Origin: Mycoavidus sp. HKI
Lineage (GTDB): Bacteria; Pseudomonadota; Gammaproteobacteria; Burkholderiales; Burkholderiaceae
Direction of reading: 5' to 3'
Assembly: GCF_020023735.2 (NCBI RefSeq)
Contig: NZ_CP076444.2
Span: 1,317,501 to 1,381,500, forward strand
DNA length: 64,000 nucleotides
Shown here: in pieces, positions 12,591 through 20,472 of the stretch
Layout of the letters: each line of letters starts with the position of its first letter
How positions within the stretch are numbered: the stretch's first letter is position 1
Translations under genes and position numbers: made by a program
The notes under the pieces: model-generated
What the model was told of the DNA's origin: nothing
Databases searched by the model: none
The model's input: the letters and a program-made list of their open reading frames with translations, nothing else

Positions 12591-12934
12591 AAAGCCTTGC
12601 AACTAATCAACGTAATGACCTCTATATCGGTGCTGATGGCATGTTGGCGGTAGTACGTGGAATCGAAGCCATCAAACAAAACTGTCAGCACGCGATGCAG
12701 GCCCAATTGGGCGAAATGGTGCTTGCCTTAGATCGGGGGATGCCTCTGTGTGAAGTCGTCTGGCACCACACCAATCTAGCGCAATTTGAATCGACTGCTC
12801 GCCAAACACTGCGCGCAGTTGATGAGGTGATCGATATTCCAACCTTTGAAGTGGCTATTGTTAACGACACATTGCGCTATCACGCAACCATTAAAACCGT
12901 TTTCGGCCTGACCGATCTGGCGAACTATGGCTAA
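12587..12934 (+). CDS. Baseplate wedge protein, gp25/W-like (DUF2634-type)
   Basis: This 115-residue protein begins at a TTG that overlaps the spike stop; no ATG fits the coupling as well. The pattern GIEAIKQNCQHAMQAQLGE followed by a short beta-rich end is typical of the small gp25-like wedge proteins, which join sheath and baseplate and help trigger contraction. The next gene starts within its last codons at 12927. Position between spike and J protein is canonical. Confidence 0.75.
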   Translation: MKSLATNQRNDLYIGADGMLAVVRGIEAIKQNCQHAMQAQLGEMVLALDRGMPLCEVVWHHTNLAQFESTARQTLRAVDEVIDIPTFEVAIVNDTLRYHATIKTVFGLTDLANYG

Positions 12935-14126
12935 GCCTTATGATTATTTGACACGTACCGGCGTAATTGTGCCGGATACCTCTACCGTATTAGAAACCAT
13001 ACAAAACGAATGGCGCAGCGTATTCGGCAATGATTTGTCCGTTGAGGCAGAAACGCCGCAAGGGGTGTTAATGACTGCGGATACGCTGGGGCGTAATGCC
13101 GTTATTCGCAACAATGCCGCCCTGGCCAACCAGATAAACCCCAACCAAGCAGGCGGGGTATTTCTAGATGCCATATGCGCATTAACTGGACTAGAGCGCG
13201 CTAAAAAGACTCATTCGACCATTGCAAATGTAAACGTTACAGGTGTTCCGCATACCTTGATTCGCAAAGGCGCGCGAGCGCGCACGCAAGCCGGAGATTT
13301 ATTTAAAACTATTCGAGAAACTCGGCTATCTCAAGATGGAACGGGAAAGGTAGATTTTAGTTCCGTTGAATATGGCCCGATTGCAGCGTCGGCAGGCACG
13401 CTGGTGCATATTGTCGATAACGTGCTTGGCTGGGAAACCGTCTATAACCGAGAGAATGCAAGCCTTGGTCAAACTGAACAATCCGACGAAAGTTTACGTA
13501 TGCAGCGTAAGCGCACGCTTGCTTTGCAAGGTATTGCACTTTCGGAAGCCATCACCTCTTCGCTGTCTGTCATAGAGGGCGTGCGAAGTCTGCAATTTCG
13601 AGAAAATGTCGATAGTACAGCTCAAAGGATAGATGGTTTGTTGCTCAAACCTCACTCAATCTGGGTATGCATCGATGGAGGAACGGATACCGATATTGCA
13701 CAAGCACTGTTGAAACATAAGAGCGCGGGCGCGGGTTGGAATGGCGCGGTGGCTCTCCAAGCTATCAACGCCGCTTCAGGGCAGGCATACAGCGTGTTAT
13801 TTGATCGGCCAACCCCTCGCTATTTTCTAGTATGTGTAACAGTACATACTGACGCGTCCATTACCGACCCACAAAATGCCGTGCGTCAGGCAATTACGAC
13901 CTATTCCGAAAACCAGCTCGAAAATGACAAGGGTTTTAGATTGGGTACGAGTGTCTCCCCATTTGAGCTTGCTGCTGCGGTTAACCGTGGTGTGCCAGGT
14001 ATTTATGTACAGAAATTAGAAGTTTCTAACCTTGAGCCGGTTGAATACGTAACAACTGAAATTGCGCTCAACATTTGGGAAAAGGCATTTATCACGCCTT
14101 CGGCTATTCAAGTGGTCGTACTATGA
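12927..14126 (+). CDS. Baseplate assembly protein J-like
   Basis: The 399-residue product has the standard layout of Baseplate_J proteins: an N-terminal part (SVFGNDLSVEAETPQGVL), the middle domain with TAGDLFKT-like and DESLRMQRKRTLALQG motifs, and a C-terminal beta domain ending in LNIWEKAFI. It forms the wedge ring around the hub. Start and stop both overlap neighbours (ATGGCTAA at 12927, ATGA at 14123), so the wedge genes are one translational unit. The frame is intact. Confidence 0.88.
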   Translation: MAKPYDYLTRTGVIVPDTSTVLETIQNEWRSVFGNDLSVEAETPQGVLMTADTLGRNAVIRNNAALANQINPNQAGGVFLDAICALTGLERAKKTHSTIANVNVTGVPHTLIRKGARARTQAGDLFKTIRETRLSQDGTGKVDFSSVEYGPIAASAGTLVHIVDNVLGWETVYNRENASLGQTEQSDESLRMQRKRTLALQGIALSEAITSSLSVIEGVRSLQFRENVDSTAQRIDGLLLKPHSIWVCIDGGTDTDIAQALLKHKSAGAGWNGAVALQAINAASGQAYSVLFDRPTPRYFLVCVTVHTDASITDPQNAVRQAITTYSENQLENDKGFRLGTSVSPFELAAAVNRGVPGIYVQKLEVSNLEPVEYVTTEIALNIWEKAFITPSAIQVVVL

Positions 14127-14779
14127 AAATCCAATCGTTCGATTTTTCCATCGATCTATTGCAGGCGCTGCTATGGCAATACAACGATGCCGATAATCTA
14201 CAGGGCCTGCTTGAGCATAAACAAGCGTGGTACGCGCAAAACCATACGGAATTCTGGGAAAACTGGATACGGGATATTTTTGATTTACGTACCGCAAACG
14301 ATTTTGGGCTTTCGATTTGGTCTGCCTTACTGGGTGTACCGTTGAGCGTCACGGTAGACCCGACCCAGTCAGGCACACCCGTATTTGGTTTTGGTGCTGT
14401 TAATAAAAATTTCGGGCATGGCAGTTTCGGAAGTCAATCTTCCTCAACGGTCAAACTGACGCTAGAACAAAAACGTACCGTATTACGGCTGCGCTACTTT
14501 CAGCTCGTCTCACGCGGTACGATCCCTGAAATTAACCAATTTATGAAAGTGCTATTGGGCGATCAAGGGCCGGTCTACGTGTTGGATACGCACGATATGA
14601 GCTACGTTATTTATGTATTCACGTATCAGCCGAGCTCGGGGCTGACATTCGTGCTCGATCATTACGACCTATTACCACGCCCAGCAGGGGTAGGCGTGCG
14701 CCGAATTATTACCACTCGGCCTTCATTTGGTTTTGGTATGCAGAACAAAAATTTTGAGCATGGAACATTTTTAAGATAA
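14123..14779 (+). CDS. DUF2612-type baseplate/tail protein
   Basis: The 218-residue protein starts at ATG 14123, overlapping the J stop. It fits DUF2612, found after gp J in Pam3-like tails, where it probably links the wedge to the tail fibres. Two related motifs, FGFGAVNKNFGHGSFG near residue 90 and FGFGMQNKNFEHGTF at the C-terminus, are an internal repeat that I can see directly and that is typical of this family. It is the last gene of the tightly coupled tail block; the next gene is separated by 150 bases. Confidence 0.75.
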   Translation: MKIQSFDFSIDLLQALLWQYNDADNLQGLLEHKQAWYAQNHTEFWENWIRDIFDLRTANDFGLSIWSALLGVPLSVTVDPTQSGTPVFGFGAVNKNFGHGSFGSQSSSTVKLTLEQKRTVLRLRYFQLVSRGTIPEINQFMKVLLGDQGPVYVLDTHDMSYVIYVFTYQPSSGLTFVLDHYDLLPRPAGVGVRRIITTRPSFGFGMQNKNFEHGTFLR

Positions 14780-14816
14780 GCGCTATGCAACGGTACCCAT
14801 GATTTAGATACCCCTC

Positions 14817-14835
14817 CCTGAACAAAATATTCAGG
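14817..14835 (+). repeat. Short hairpin between baseplate genes and cargo gene
   Basis: An inverted repeat cctgaa/ttcagg with a 7-base loop lies 38 bases after the DUF2612 stop. There is no T run, so it is a weak terminator at best or a processing site. The rest of 14780-14935 holds no gene that I can see; a promoter for the cargo gene could lie here, but I cannot point to a clear one. Confidence 0.3.
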
Positions 14836-14935
14836 CCAATATCGGGTGTACGAACCTTACTTACAGAGTATAGGATCGGACTGAGTCATAAGATTTGCGT
14901 TCGCCGTGCTTCTAGAGAAAAGGGAGTTTTGCATA

Positions 14936-16462
14936 ATGATGCGTATTAATACGGCATGTACTATTGCGCATCCCCCTATTGAAGCAAAGACGATATCTGA
15001 AAAAAAAGCGGCTTCCTATGAGGAAAACCCCGTCAGTGCAGGTAGTAGCGCATCCTCGATAGGCAGTAGAAATAATACGTATAGCGAAGGAACGCTTATC
15101 GAGCGTGCAGAATTAGACCATCTAGAATATGAGGTAGTCGAAGGGGCCGTAGATTTATTTTCTTTTCCAGAGCCTACGAATGAAGAGGCATCAAAAATTG
15201 CATTTGATCTTAATGGTATCAATGTACTTTTTGACACTGAATTGGATATTCATGCGCATGACATATTACGCGATACACTGAGCGATGCTTTTAAGCGGTT
15301 TGAAAAATGCAATAAAGCGGTTCATACTTCTTGGGCCAAAAACCAGTTTCTTTCTGCCGATGAAAGCACTGCTCTTAAAGCGGAGATGGAACAGGCGAGC
15401 AAGCTATTAATTGCTCTTCATCAGATTTGCAAGGATGTGCACCACATAAAGAATGAAATAGACTGGATTACAGAACCCGTCCTCACTGCTTTATCCGGTG
15501 AGACAGAAAATCAAGAAATGGTCCTGTTGCCCGAAGAATTTACTACGATTTTATTAGAGCAAGTTCACGATAGTATTTCTGTGCATGTCCTTAATATCTG
15601 GGTGGTGCAAGACCTGATAGAAAAGCACTTAGAGCAGACTGAAAGATTTCTCGCTCTTGACGAAAACACCCCGCCCAAGCCAGGTCTATTAGAGCGGGCT
15701 TCCTTTATATTAACGGCGATACCGGGTTTATTAGGGGGGTTGGGTACGGTAATAGCGTATGTTTTGGGAGCAAAATCCGTATTGGCTTTTCTTCCTTTAG
15801 CCGCGGGGGGAATAGGCTCCTGCATCGTTTTATTGTATCTGGTTTTAAATTTATCAAAATTTGCGCCTACTGAAAAAATTACGCAGCTTACAGAAGAGCG
15901 AATAGAACTGAACAAAAACGTCTTTAGACCCGTATTAGATTTATTGAAAAAGGCAAAAAAAATGAATAGTGGTGGGAGTGGAAGAATTCCTGATGTGGCA
16001 AATAAGCCTGCAACTTTTGCAGCAATGTATCAATTTAATAAACCGATCCAAGATAATACTGCAGCTATTCTTGAAGGTAATGCAGAGTTACAGACATCAT
16101 TAGGTGAGTTGATTGGCGAAGTAAAAAAGAATAATTTAGAACTTCAAGATTTAAAGCGCTCGGTAGCTCCTTTCCTAAGAGAACGTAAAACCTCGACCAC
16201 TTCCTTAAACTCCAACTCTTCCAACGACTCCCAAGCCACCACCCTAGTAGGTTCCACGTCCAGCTCACATCCAAATACGCCTCCTAACCCAGAACAAGCG
16301 AAAAAGATTGAAGAGTTGGAGGAGATCATTAAGCGGCAAGATCAGAAGATTAGTGGATTAGAAACCACCCTTACTCATGTAAATAAGGGGCAGGAAGAAA
16401 CTAATAATTTACTTCGCCAACTTCTTGCACAAAAAACTAAAGCAGTAACACAAGATATATAA
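14936..16462 (+). CDS. Unrecognised 508-residue membrane/coiled-coil protein inside the tail locus
   Basis: The best start is ATG 14936 (MMRINTAC), nine bases after AGGGAG. I recognise no family. The first 50 residues are Ser/Asn-rich and look disordered. An acidic helical region follows, with three or four amphipathic helices. Two hydrophobic segments (about residues 255-276 and 281-305) form a probable membrane hairpin. A Ser/Thr-rich linker (about 415-450) and a final coiled coil (about 456-503) end the protein. There is no signal peptide. It stands between the baseplate and tail-fibre genes, is followed by its own terminator, and has lower GC than the tail genes. This layout suggests a cargo gene, perhaps a toxin or host-acting effector; that is inference. 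Confidence 0.6.
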   Translation: MMRINTACTIAHPPIEAKTISEKKAASYEENPVSAGSSASSIGSRNNTYSEGTLIERAELDHLEYEVVEGAVDLFSFPEPTNEEASKIAFDLNGINVLFDTELDIHAHDILRDTLSDAFKRFEKCNKAVHTSWAKNQFLSADESTALKAEMEQASKLLIALHQICKDVHHIKNEIDWITEPVLTALSGETENQEMVLLPEEFTTILLEQVHDSISVHVLNIWVVQDLIEKHLEQTERFLALDENTPPKPGLLERASFILTAIPGLLGGLGTVIAYVLGAKSVLAFLPLAAGGIGSCIVLLYLVLNLSKFAPTEKITQLTEERIELNKNVFRPVLDLLKKAKKMNSGGSGRIPDVANKPATFAAMYQFNKPIQDNTAAILEGNAELQTSLGELIGEVKKNNLELQDLKRSVAPFLRERKTSTTSLNSNSSNDSQATTLVGSTSSSHPNTPPNPEQAKKIEELEEIIKRQDQKISGLETTLTHVNKGQEETNNLLRQLLAQKTKAVTQDI

Positions 16463-16505
16463 AAAGTTAAATAAAAATAATTATTCAATAAGCCTCATTG
16501 AAAAA

Positions 16506-16528
16506 GCCCTCTAGGAGGGCTTTTTTTT
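16506..16528 (+). terminator. Intrinsic terminator after the cargo gene
   Basis: The stem gccctc/gagggc (16506-16511, 16515-16520) is followed by eight T. It is nearly the same as the terminator at 458-478. The tail-fibre start at 16552 is only 24 bases further on, so fibre transcription must read through it or begin very close by. Confidence 0.8.
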
Positions 16529-16551
16529 GGGGGGCAAAGTTGGGAGGAGCA

Positions 16552-17445
16552 ATGCAACAAAAATTCTTCATAAAACCATTTGCAGCGGCAGGCGACCGCG
16601 AAAGCGTGCCAAACAACACCCAAATTACCGGCGACGTGAGCTATGAACAAGGCTATGGGTACGATTATCAACGCGACCAAGCGATCGATCCGCTCGCTAA
16701 ACCCATTGAGCGCAGCAAGCTCAACGCGATATTGCACGATATGACTCAGGCGCTACAGCAATATCAGGTAGACGGTACGCCTGAATGGATTACGAAAACG
16801 GATAACGAGGGCAAAGCCTATCCCTATGCAAAATGCGCACGGGTGCGCTATCGAACAAAAGATACCGACCCTTGGGAAATATACGAATCTTTGATCGATA
16901 ACAACACCGCAACACCCAGCAATACGAAGAAATGGGCGCGTAGGGTGTCTGAGGTCGCCTCTCAAGAGCAAGCCCTTGCAGGAACCGACAACAGCACGAT
17001 CATGACACCGTTACGGGTGGCGCAGGCCTATGCAACGCAACAATTTGTGACGTCAAATTATGCACGCACGGATTATGTGGATACCCACTATCTGAAACTG
17101 GAAGAGGCAGATACACGCTACCTGAATCCTCAGCAAGGCGATAGCCGGTATGTGCGTCGAGAAGAGCGGACTTTTCCAGAGCTCAAGCCGAATTATCAAG
17201 TGCTACCGAATGGCCTGATTTTGCAATGGAATAATGCGGTACTAGATGCGCATGGCAGTGAACTTTGGTTCCCACTGAGTTTTCCAAATGCAGTATTCAC
17301 GGTTCAGCTTAGCCTTATTGACACAACACCTGCGTCTAGCCTTTATTACAGTATTCGAGATCAAACTAAATTTTTTGCAGCCGCTGTTACTCACGAGGGC
17401 AATTACTATCCCGGGAATATCAGCTGGTTTGCGATTGGCCATTAA
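16552..17445 (+). CDS. Tail fibre protein 1
   Basis: The 297-residue protein starts at ATG 16552 (MQQKFFIKPFA) behind GGGAGGAG; the longer in-frame start at 16498 lies inside the terminator. The first 150 residues are shared with fibre 2 at 17819 and probably attach to the baseplate. The middle has YLKLEEADTRYLNPQQGDSRY-type fibre repeats. The last 85 residues (NGLILQWNNAV ... ISWFAIGH) resemble the gp53-like C-terminal fibre domain that binds the receptor. Duplicate fibres with different ends allow more than one target. The frame is intact. Confidence 0.8.
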   Translation: MQQKFFIKPFAAAGDRESVPNNTQITGDVSYEQGYGYDYQRDQAIDPLAKPIERSKLNAILHDMTQALQQYQVDGTPEWITKTDNEGKAYPYAKCARVRYRTKDTDPWEIYESLIDNNTATPSNTKKWARRVSEVASQEQALAGTDNSTIMTPLRVAQAYATQQFVTSNYARTDYVDTHYLKLEEADTRYLNPQQGDSRYVRREERTFPELKPNYQVLPNGLILQWNNAVLDAHGSELWFPLSFPNAVFTVQLSLIDTTPASSLYYSIRDQTKFFAAAVTHEGNYYPGNISWFAIGH

Positions 17446-17466
17446 AAATAAGCAGGAGATCAGGCA

Positions 17467-17661
17467 ATGACACTGTATTACTCAGCAACAACCGGCGGCT
17501 TTTACGATAGCGACGTACACGTTACGCTACCTGCTGATAGGGTTGAGATCACGCCTCAGACACATCAAACCTTAATCACTGCTAATGCGCAAGGCGCACG
17601 TATTGCTGCCGATGCGCACGGCTATCCACAAGCGATCTTCCCCACTTTAGATAAAGCATGA
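17467..17661 (+). CDS. Tail fibre assembly protein, short
   Basis: At 64 residues it matches only the N-terminal part of tail fibre assembly chaperones (YYSATTGGFYDSDVH, then a conserved ITANAQGARIAADAHGYP-like stretch), which are usually two to three times longer. It directly follows fibre 1, 21 bases after its stop, with an AGGAG-like site. It could be a naturally short chaperone or a remnant that lost its C-terminus. Confidence 0.65.
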   Translation: MTLYYSATTGGFYDSDVHVTLPADRVEITPQTHQTLITANAQGARIAADAHGYPQAIFPTLDKA

Positions 17662-17818
17662 GCCACGCTCCAAGAGGCAGCATTCATCAGCTTCGCTGAA
17701 ATGACTTAATTTTAATTAAAAGGGGGACATGCCTAATACAAGGAAAATGAAACGGCATAAGAAAGAAAAGAAGGATGTATTTATTTTTTTATGGCGTTAC
17801 ACATTTTCGGAGTGCAGT

Positions 17819-18898
17819 ATGCAACAAAAATTCTTTACTAAACCCTTTGCCATACTCGGTGATCGGGAAGCCGTCCCCAACGACACCCAAATTACAGGCG
17901 ATGTGAGCTATGAACAAGGGTATGGCTATGATTATCAGCGCGACCAAGCAATCGACCCACTCGCCAAACCCATCGAACGCACGAAGCTTAACGCCATATT
18001 GCACGACATTACCGACGTATTGCAGCAATATCAAGCGTGTGGCACGCCTGAATGGGTGAGTGCAGCCGATAATGACGGCGAATCTTTCCCCTATGCGCAA
18101 GGCGCACGCGTACGCTATCGCACAAACGAAACAGAGCCCTGGAACCTGTACGAATCTTTAGGGGATCACAACACCACTGCACCCAGCGACCCTGAAAAAT
18201 GGATGCGTGTCGTGTCAGCGATTGCTTCCGTAGAGCAAGCTGTAGACGGCACCGATAACCACTCCATTATGACGCCGCTCCGCGTTGCACAAGTCATAGA
18301 TGTCTCTATTGCCTTCGCAATTGCCTCAGAAAGAGAAGCCGTTGAAGGCATAGACAACAAAACCATTATGACACCGCTACGCGTTAAACAAGCGATAGCC
18401 ACATCATCACACCATGTTGGACAAATTGTGTTTGAAGCGCGCACCAACGCACGCGTAGGCTATCTCAAATGCGATGGAGCGGAAATTGACCGAAAGACCT
18501 ATTCCAACCTCTGGGAATATACTTTGGCGAGCGGCGCACTAGTCGATGAAGCAGAATGGCACAAAGACAAATATGGCTGTTTTTCATCCGGCGATGGAGT
18601 CAGTACCTTTCGCATTCCAGACTTGCGAGGTGAATTTATTCGGTGTTGGGACGATGGGCGCGGGATAGATCAAGGGCGGCATATTGGCAGTTGGCAATCT
18701 GACATGACTCGAGTACCTTACCGGGGGCCAGGACACGGTGGTGGTGGAGCGTTCACGGGCAGTTGGCAAACTGAAGCCACTGAATCACATAACCATAACG
18801 CGCCTAAGGAAGAAGCGGGTACACCTAACCCTGGCGGTACTGCCGAGAACGAAACCCGCCCACGCAATATTGCGCTACTGGCCATGATTCGATATTAG
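17819..18898 (+). CDS. Tail fibre protein 2 with tail-collar domain
   Basis: The start ATG 17819 (MQQKFFTKPFAIL) aligns with the start of fibre 1; the in-frame start at 17729 adds a lysine-rich stretch without homology and is rejected. The product has 359 residues. Residues 1-150 duplicate the fibre 1 N-terminus. Two copies of a motif of the form EQAVDGTDNHSIMTPLRVAQ follow (fibre 1 has one). The C-terminal half is a phage tail collar domain (VGYLKCDGAEIDRKTYSNLW, then FRIPDLRGEFIRCWDDG) with a His/Gly-rich tip. It would recognise a different receptor from fibre 1. Confidence 0.85.
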   Translation: MQQKFFTKPFAILGDREAVPNDTQITGDVSYEQGYGYDYQRDQAIDPLAKPIERTKLNAILHDITDVLQQYQACGTPEWVSAADNDGESFPYAQGARVRYRTNETEPWNLYESLGDHNTTAPSDPEKWMRVVSAIASVEQAVDGTDNHSIMTPLRVAQVIDVSIAFAIASEREAVEGIDNKTIMTPLRVKQAIATSSHHVGQIVFEARTNARVGYLKCDGAEIDRKTYSNLWEYTLASGALVDEAEWHKDKYGCFSSGDGVSTFRIPDLRGEFIRCWDDGRGIDQGRHIGSWQSDMTRVPYRGPGHGGGGAFTGSWQTEATESHNHNAPKEEAGTPNPGGTAENETRPRNIALLAMIRY

Positions 18899-18912
18899 CC
18901 TATGCAAGCATG

Positions 18913-18938
18913 AACCCAGCCTCAAGCTGGGTTTTTTT
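18913..18938 (+). terminator. Intrinsic terminator after the tail fibres
   Basis: The stem aacccagc/gctgggtt (18913-18920, 18926-18933) with a five-base loop is followed by a run of T. It separates the fibre genes from the lysis cassette. Confidence 0.85.
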
Positions 18939-18963
18939 GTTGACTACCTAACCTTAAAAAAAT

Positions 18964-19389
18964 ATGGCCGAAACCTTTGACAAGGCGGCGCTTACATTAG
19001 AGCTGAAACGTGATGAAGGACAGCGCCTCAAGCCTTATCTGGATACCGTCGGAAAAATGACGATTGGCGTAGGACGCAATTTGAGTGATATCGGTATTTC
19101 TTATAGCGAATGCACCACTCTTTTAGAAAACGATATAGAAAGAACGCTGACGTGGCTCGATCACGCTCTCCCCTGGTGGAGGACTTTAGATGCGGTACGG
19201 CAGCGCGTCTTAATCAATATGGCCTTCAATCTGGGCGGGAAACTCCTTACTTTCGTTGACACATTAACCGCGATGCAAGGCGCTGATTATGCGGCAGCGG
19301 CTAACGGTATGCTTGCCTCGAAATGGGCAAAACAAGTTGGCCAACGAGCGCAACGCCTGGCAAAAATGATACACACCGGAAAAGCATGA
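18964..19389 (+). CDS. Endolysin, T4-type lysozyme (GH24)
   Basis: The 141-residue protein has the full catalytic triad with T4 lysozyme spacing: Glu18 in KRDEG, Asp27 in YLDT, and Thr33 in MTIGVGRNL. It cuts the glycan strands of peptidoglycan to release particles. There is no signal peptide or signal-anchor, so export depends on the holin encoded next to it. The start at ATG 18964 has a poor ribosome site. It opens the lysis cassette, followed by holin and spanins. Confidence 0.92.
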   Translation: MAETFDKAALTLELKRDEGQRLKPYLDTVGKMTIGVGRNLSDIGISYSECTTLLENDIERTLTWLDHALPWWRTLDAVRQRVLINMAFNLGGKLLTFVDTLTAMQGADYAAAANGMLASKWAKQVGQRAQRLAKMIHTGKA

Positions 19390-19416
19390 GGGGAAAGTGA
19401 GATACAGAACGAGGCA

Positions 19417-19761
19417 ATGATGGCTGACCGTGTACCGACCGCATATGTTTTTTATGAGAAAAATATGGATCTTCAAGAACAAAATCGAACGATAGTAACC
19501 CTGGCCGCAATAGGTGCCGCTATCGCAATTGGAAAATTGCTCACAGGTGGCGAGAAAATCACCGCTCGGCTTATTATTGGACGCATCATTGTAGGGGCGG
19601 GGCTGAGCATCGCTGCTAGCTCGGTCCTGATGCTATTCCCTGAATTGCCCTTAATGGCAATCACTGGCCTAGGCGCAGCTTTGGGGATTCTTGGACAATC
19701 TTATCTCGAGTTGATCGTACAGCGCTGGTTTAACAAACATCCGAATCAAGATGTGGATTGA
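19417..19761 (+). CDS. Putative holin
   Basis: Between endolysin and spanins lies a small protein with two or three hydrophobic segments (TLAAIGAAIAIGKLL, a second around LIIGRIIVGAGLSIAASSVLM, and a third around LMAITGLGAALGILG). It resembles phage holins of Burkholderia prophages, which form the membrane hole that lets the lysozyme through. ATG 19417 has a GAGG site close by; an internal ATG at 19465 (MDLQEQNR) would give a 98-residue protein that fits the family better. A dual start, as in other holins, is possible. Confidence 0.7.
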   Translation: MMADRVPTAYVFYEKNMDLQEQNRTIVTLAAIGAAIAIGKLLTGGEKITARLIIGRIIVGAGLSIAASSVLMLFPELPLMAITGLGAALGILGQSYLELIVQRWFNKHPNQDVD

Positions 19762-20293
19762 TTGGATAACACCACGGCCCCGATTATTGGGCCTTGCAAT
19801 GGCTGCATTCAGCCTAGGTGTGTGGTGTGCGGGTTCTTTTTATTATGGGCCGCGTATTCAAAAAGAACACTCAGCATTGGTGCACTATAAAGCGCAGCTT
19901 GCTATAGCGCACGCCAAACTTACACAAGCGCAGTACAAACTCGCTACTCGCATTGAGATTCAATACCGCGACCGCATCAAAATTATCAAAGAAAAAGGCG
20001 ACACACTTATTAAGGAAATACCCGTCTATGTTACGCAAGCGGATGCTACCCATTTTGGCGTTAACGTTGGCTTCGTGCGCCACTACAACGCCGCTTTTAC
20101 CGATGAATCTGCCAGACCTGCCGCCCAGTCTGACCGAGAACCCGCCCACATTTCGCTTACTGAGATTGCAGCAATCAATGCCTACAACGCTAGCGCCTGC
20201 TTGCAGTGGCGCGAGCAAGCGCTTGGATTGAAAGATTTTTATAGGCAGTTGCAGCGTTATAGCAAATACAGTGACTCGCCCAGCGGGAGTTAA
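19751..20293 (+). CDS. Inner-membrane spanin (Rz)
   Basis: The 180-residue protein starts at ATG 19751, overlapping the holin by 11 bases. It has one N-terminal membrane segment (about residues 12-32) and a long periplasmic coiled coil (about 40-95), the standard i-spanin design that joins inner and outer membranes in the last lysis step. A second gene, the outer-membrane partner, is nested in another frame at 20028-20231. Confidence 0.85.
   Translation: MWIDWITPRPRLLGLAMAAFSLGVWCAGSFYYGPRIQKEHSALVHYKAQLAIAHAKLTQAQYKLATRIEIQYRDRIKIIKEKGDTLIKEIPVYVTQADATHFGVNVGFVRHYNAAFTDESARPAAQSDREPAHISLTEIAAINAYNASACLQWREQALGLKDFYRQLQRYSKYSDSPSGS
20028..20231 (+). CDS. Outer-membrane lipoprotein spanin (Rz1), nested inside Rz
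   Basis: In the +1 frame relative to Rz, the stretch MLRKRMLPILALTLASC gives a lipoprotein signal with the lipobox LASC, followed by a proline-rich short protein (LPDLPPSLTENPP). This is the classic o-spanin embedded in Rz. The likely start is ATG 20028 or 20043 (67 or 62 residues). The mature lipoprotein would bind the Rz coiled coil and fuse the membranes. Confidence 0.82.
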   Translation: MLRKRMLPILALTLASCATTTPLLPMNLPDLPPSLTENPPTFRLLRLQQSMPTTLAPACSGASKRLD

Positions 20294-20373
20294 CGAGCGT
20301 TTTCTCCTGAATACTTTACATTCAGCTTTAAGAGTAGCCCAAAAGCAATGTACTTTATCTAAATGTGTGGAAA

Positions 20374-20446
20374 GCCTGCCAATTCGGGTGAAAACCCCAA
20401 AAAAGTAAGGGTAGTGAACTTTGGGGGTTATATTAAAAGGGCAGGC
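20374..20446. repeat. Nested inverted repeat, possible structured RNA
   Basis: Between Rz (+) and the WD40 gene (-) an outer stem gcctgcc/ggcaggc (20374-20380, 20440-20446) encloses an inner stem built from aaccccaaa near 20394 and ctttgggggtt near 20420. The structure is more elaborate than a terminator and lacks a clear T run. I recognise no known RNA family in it. The remaining bases of 20294-20472 hold nothing else that I can see. Confidence 0.4.
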
Positions 20447-20472
20447 TATTTTAGCCGATTAGAGACCTTAGA

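Noticed and set aside
16498..16551. N-terminal extension of tail fibre 1
   Set aside because: It would start inside the terminator hairpin; the MQQKFF start is shared with fibre 2 and has a strong ribosome site.
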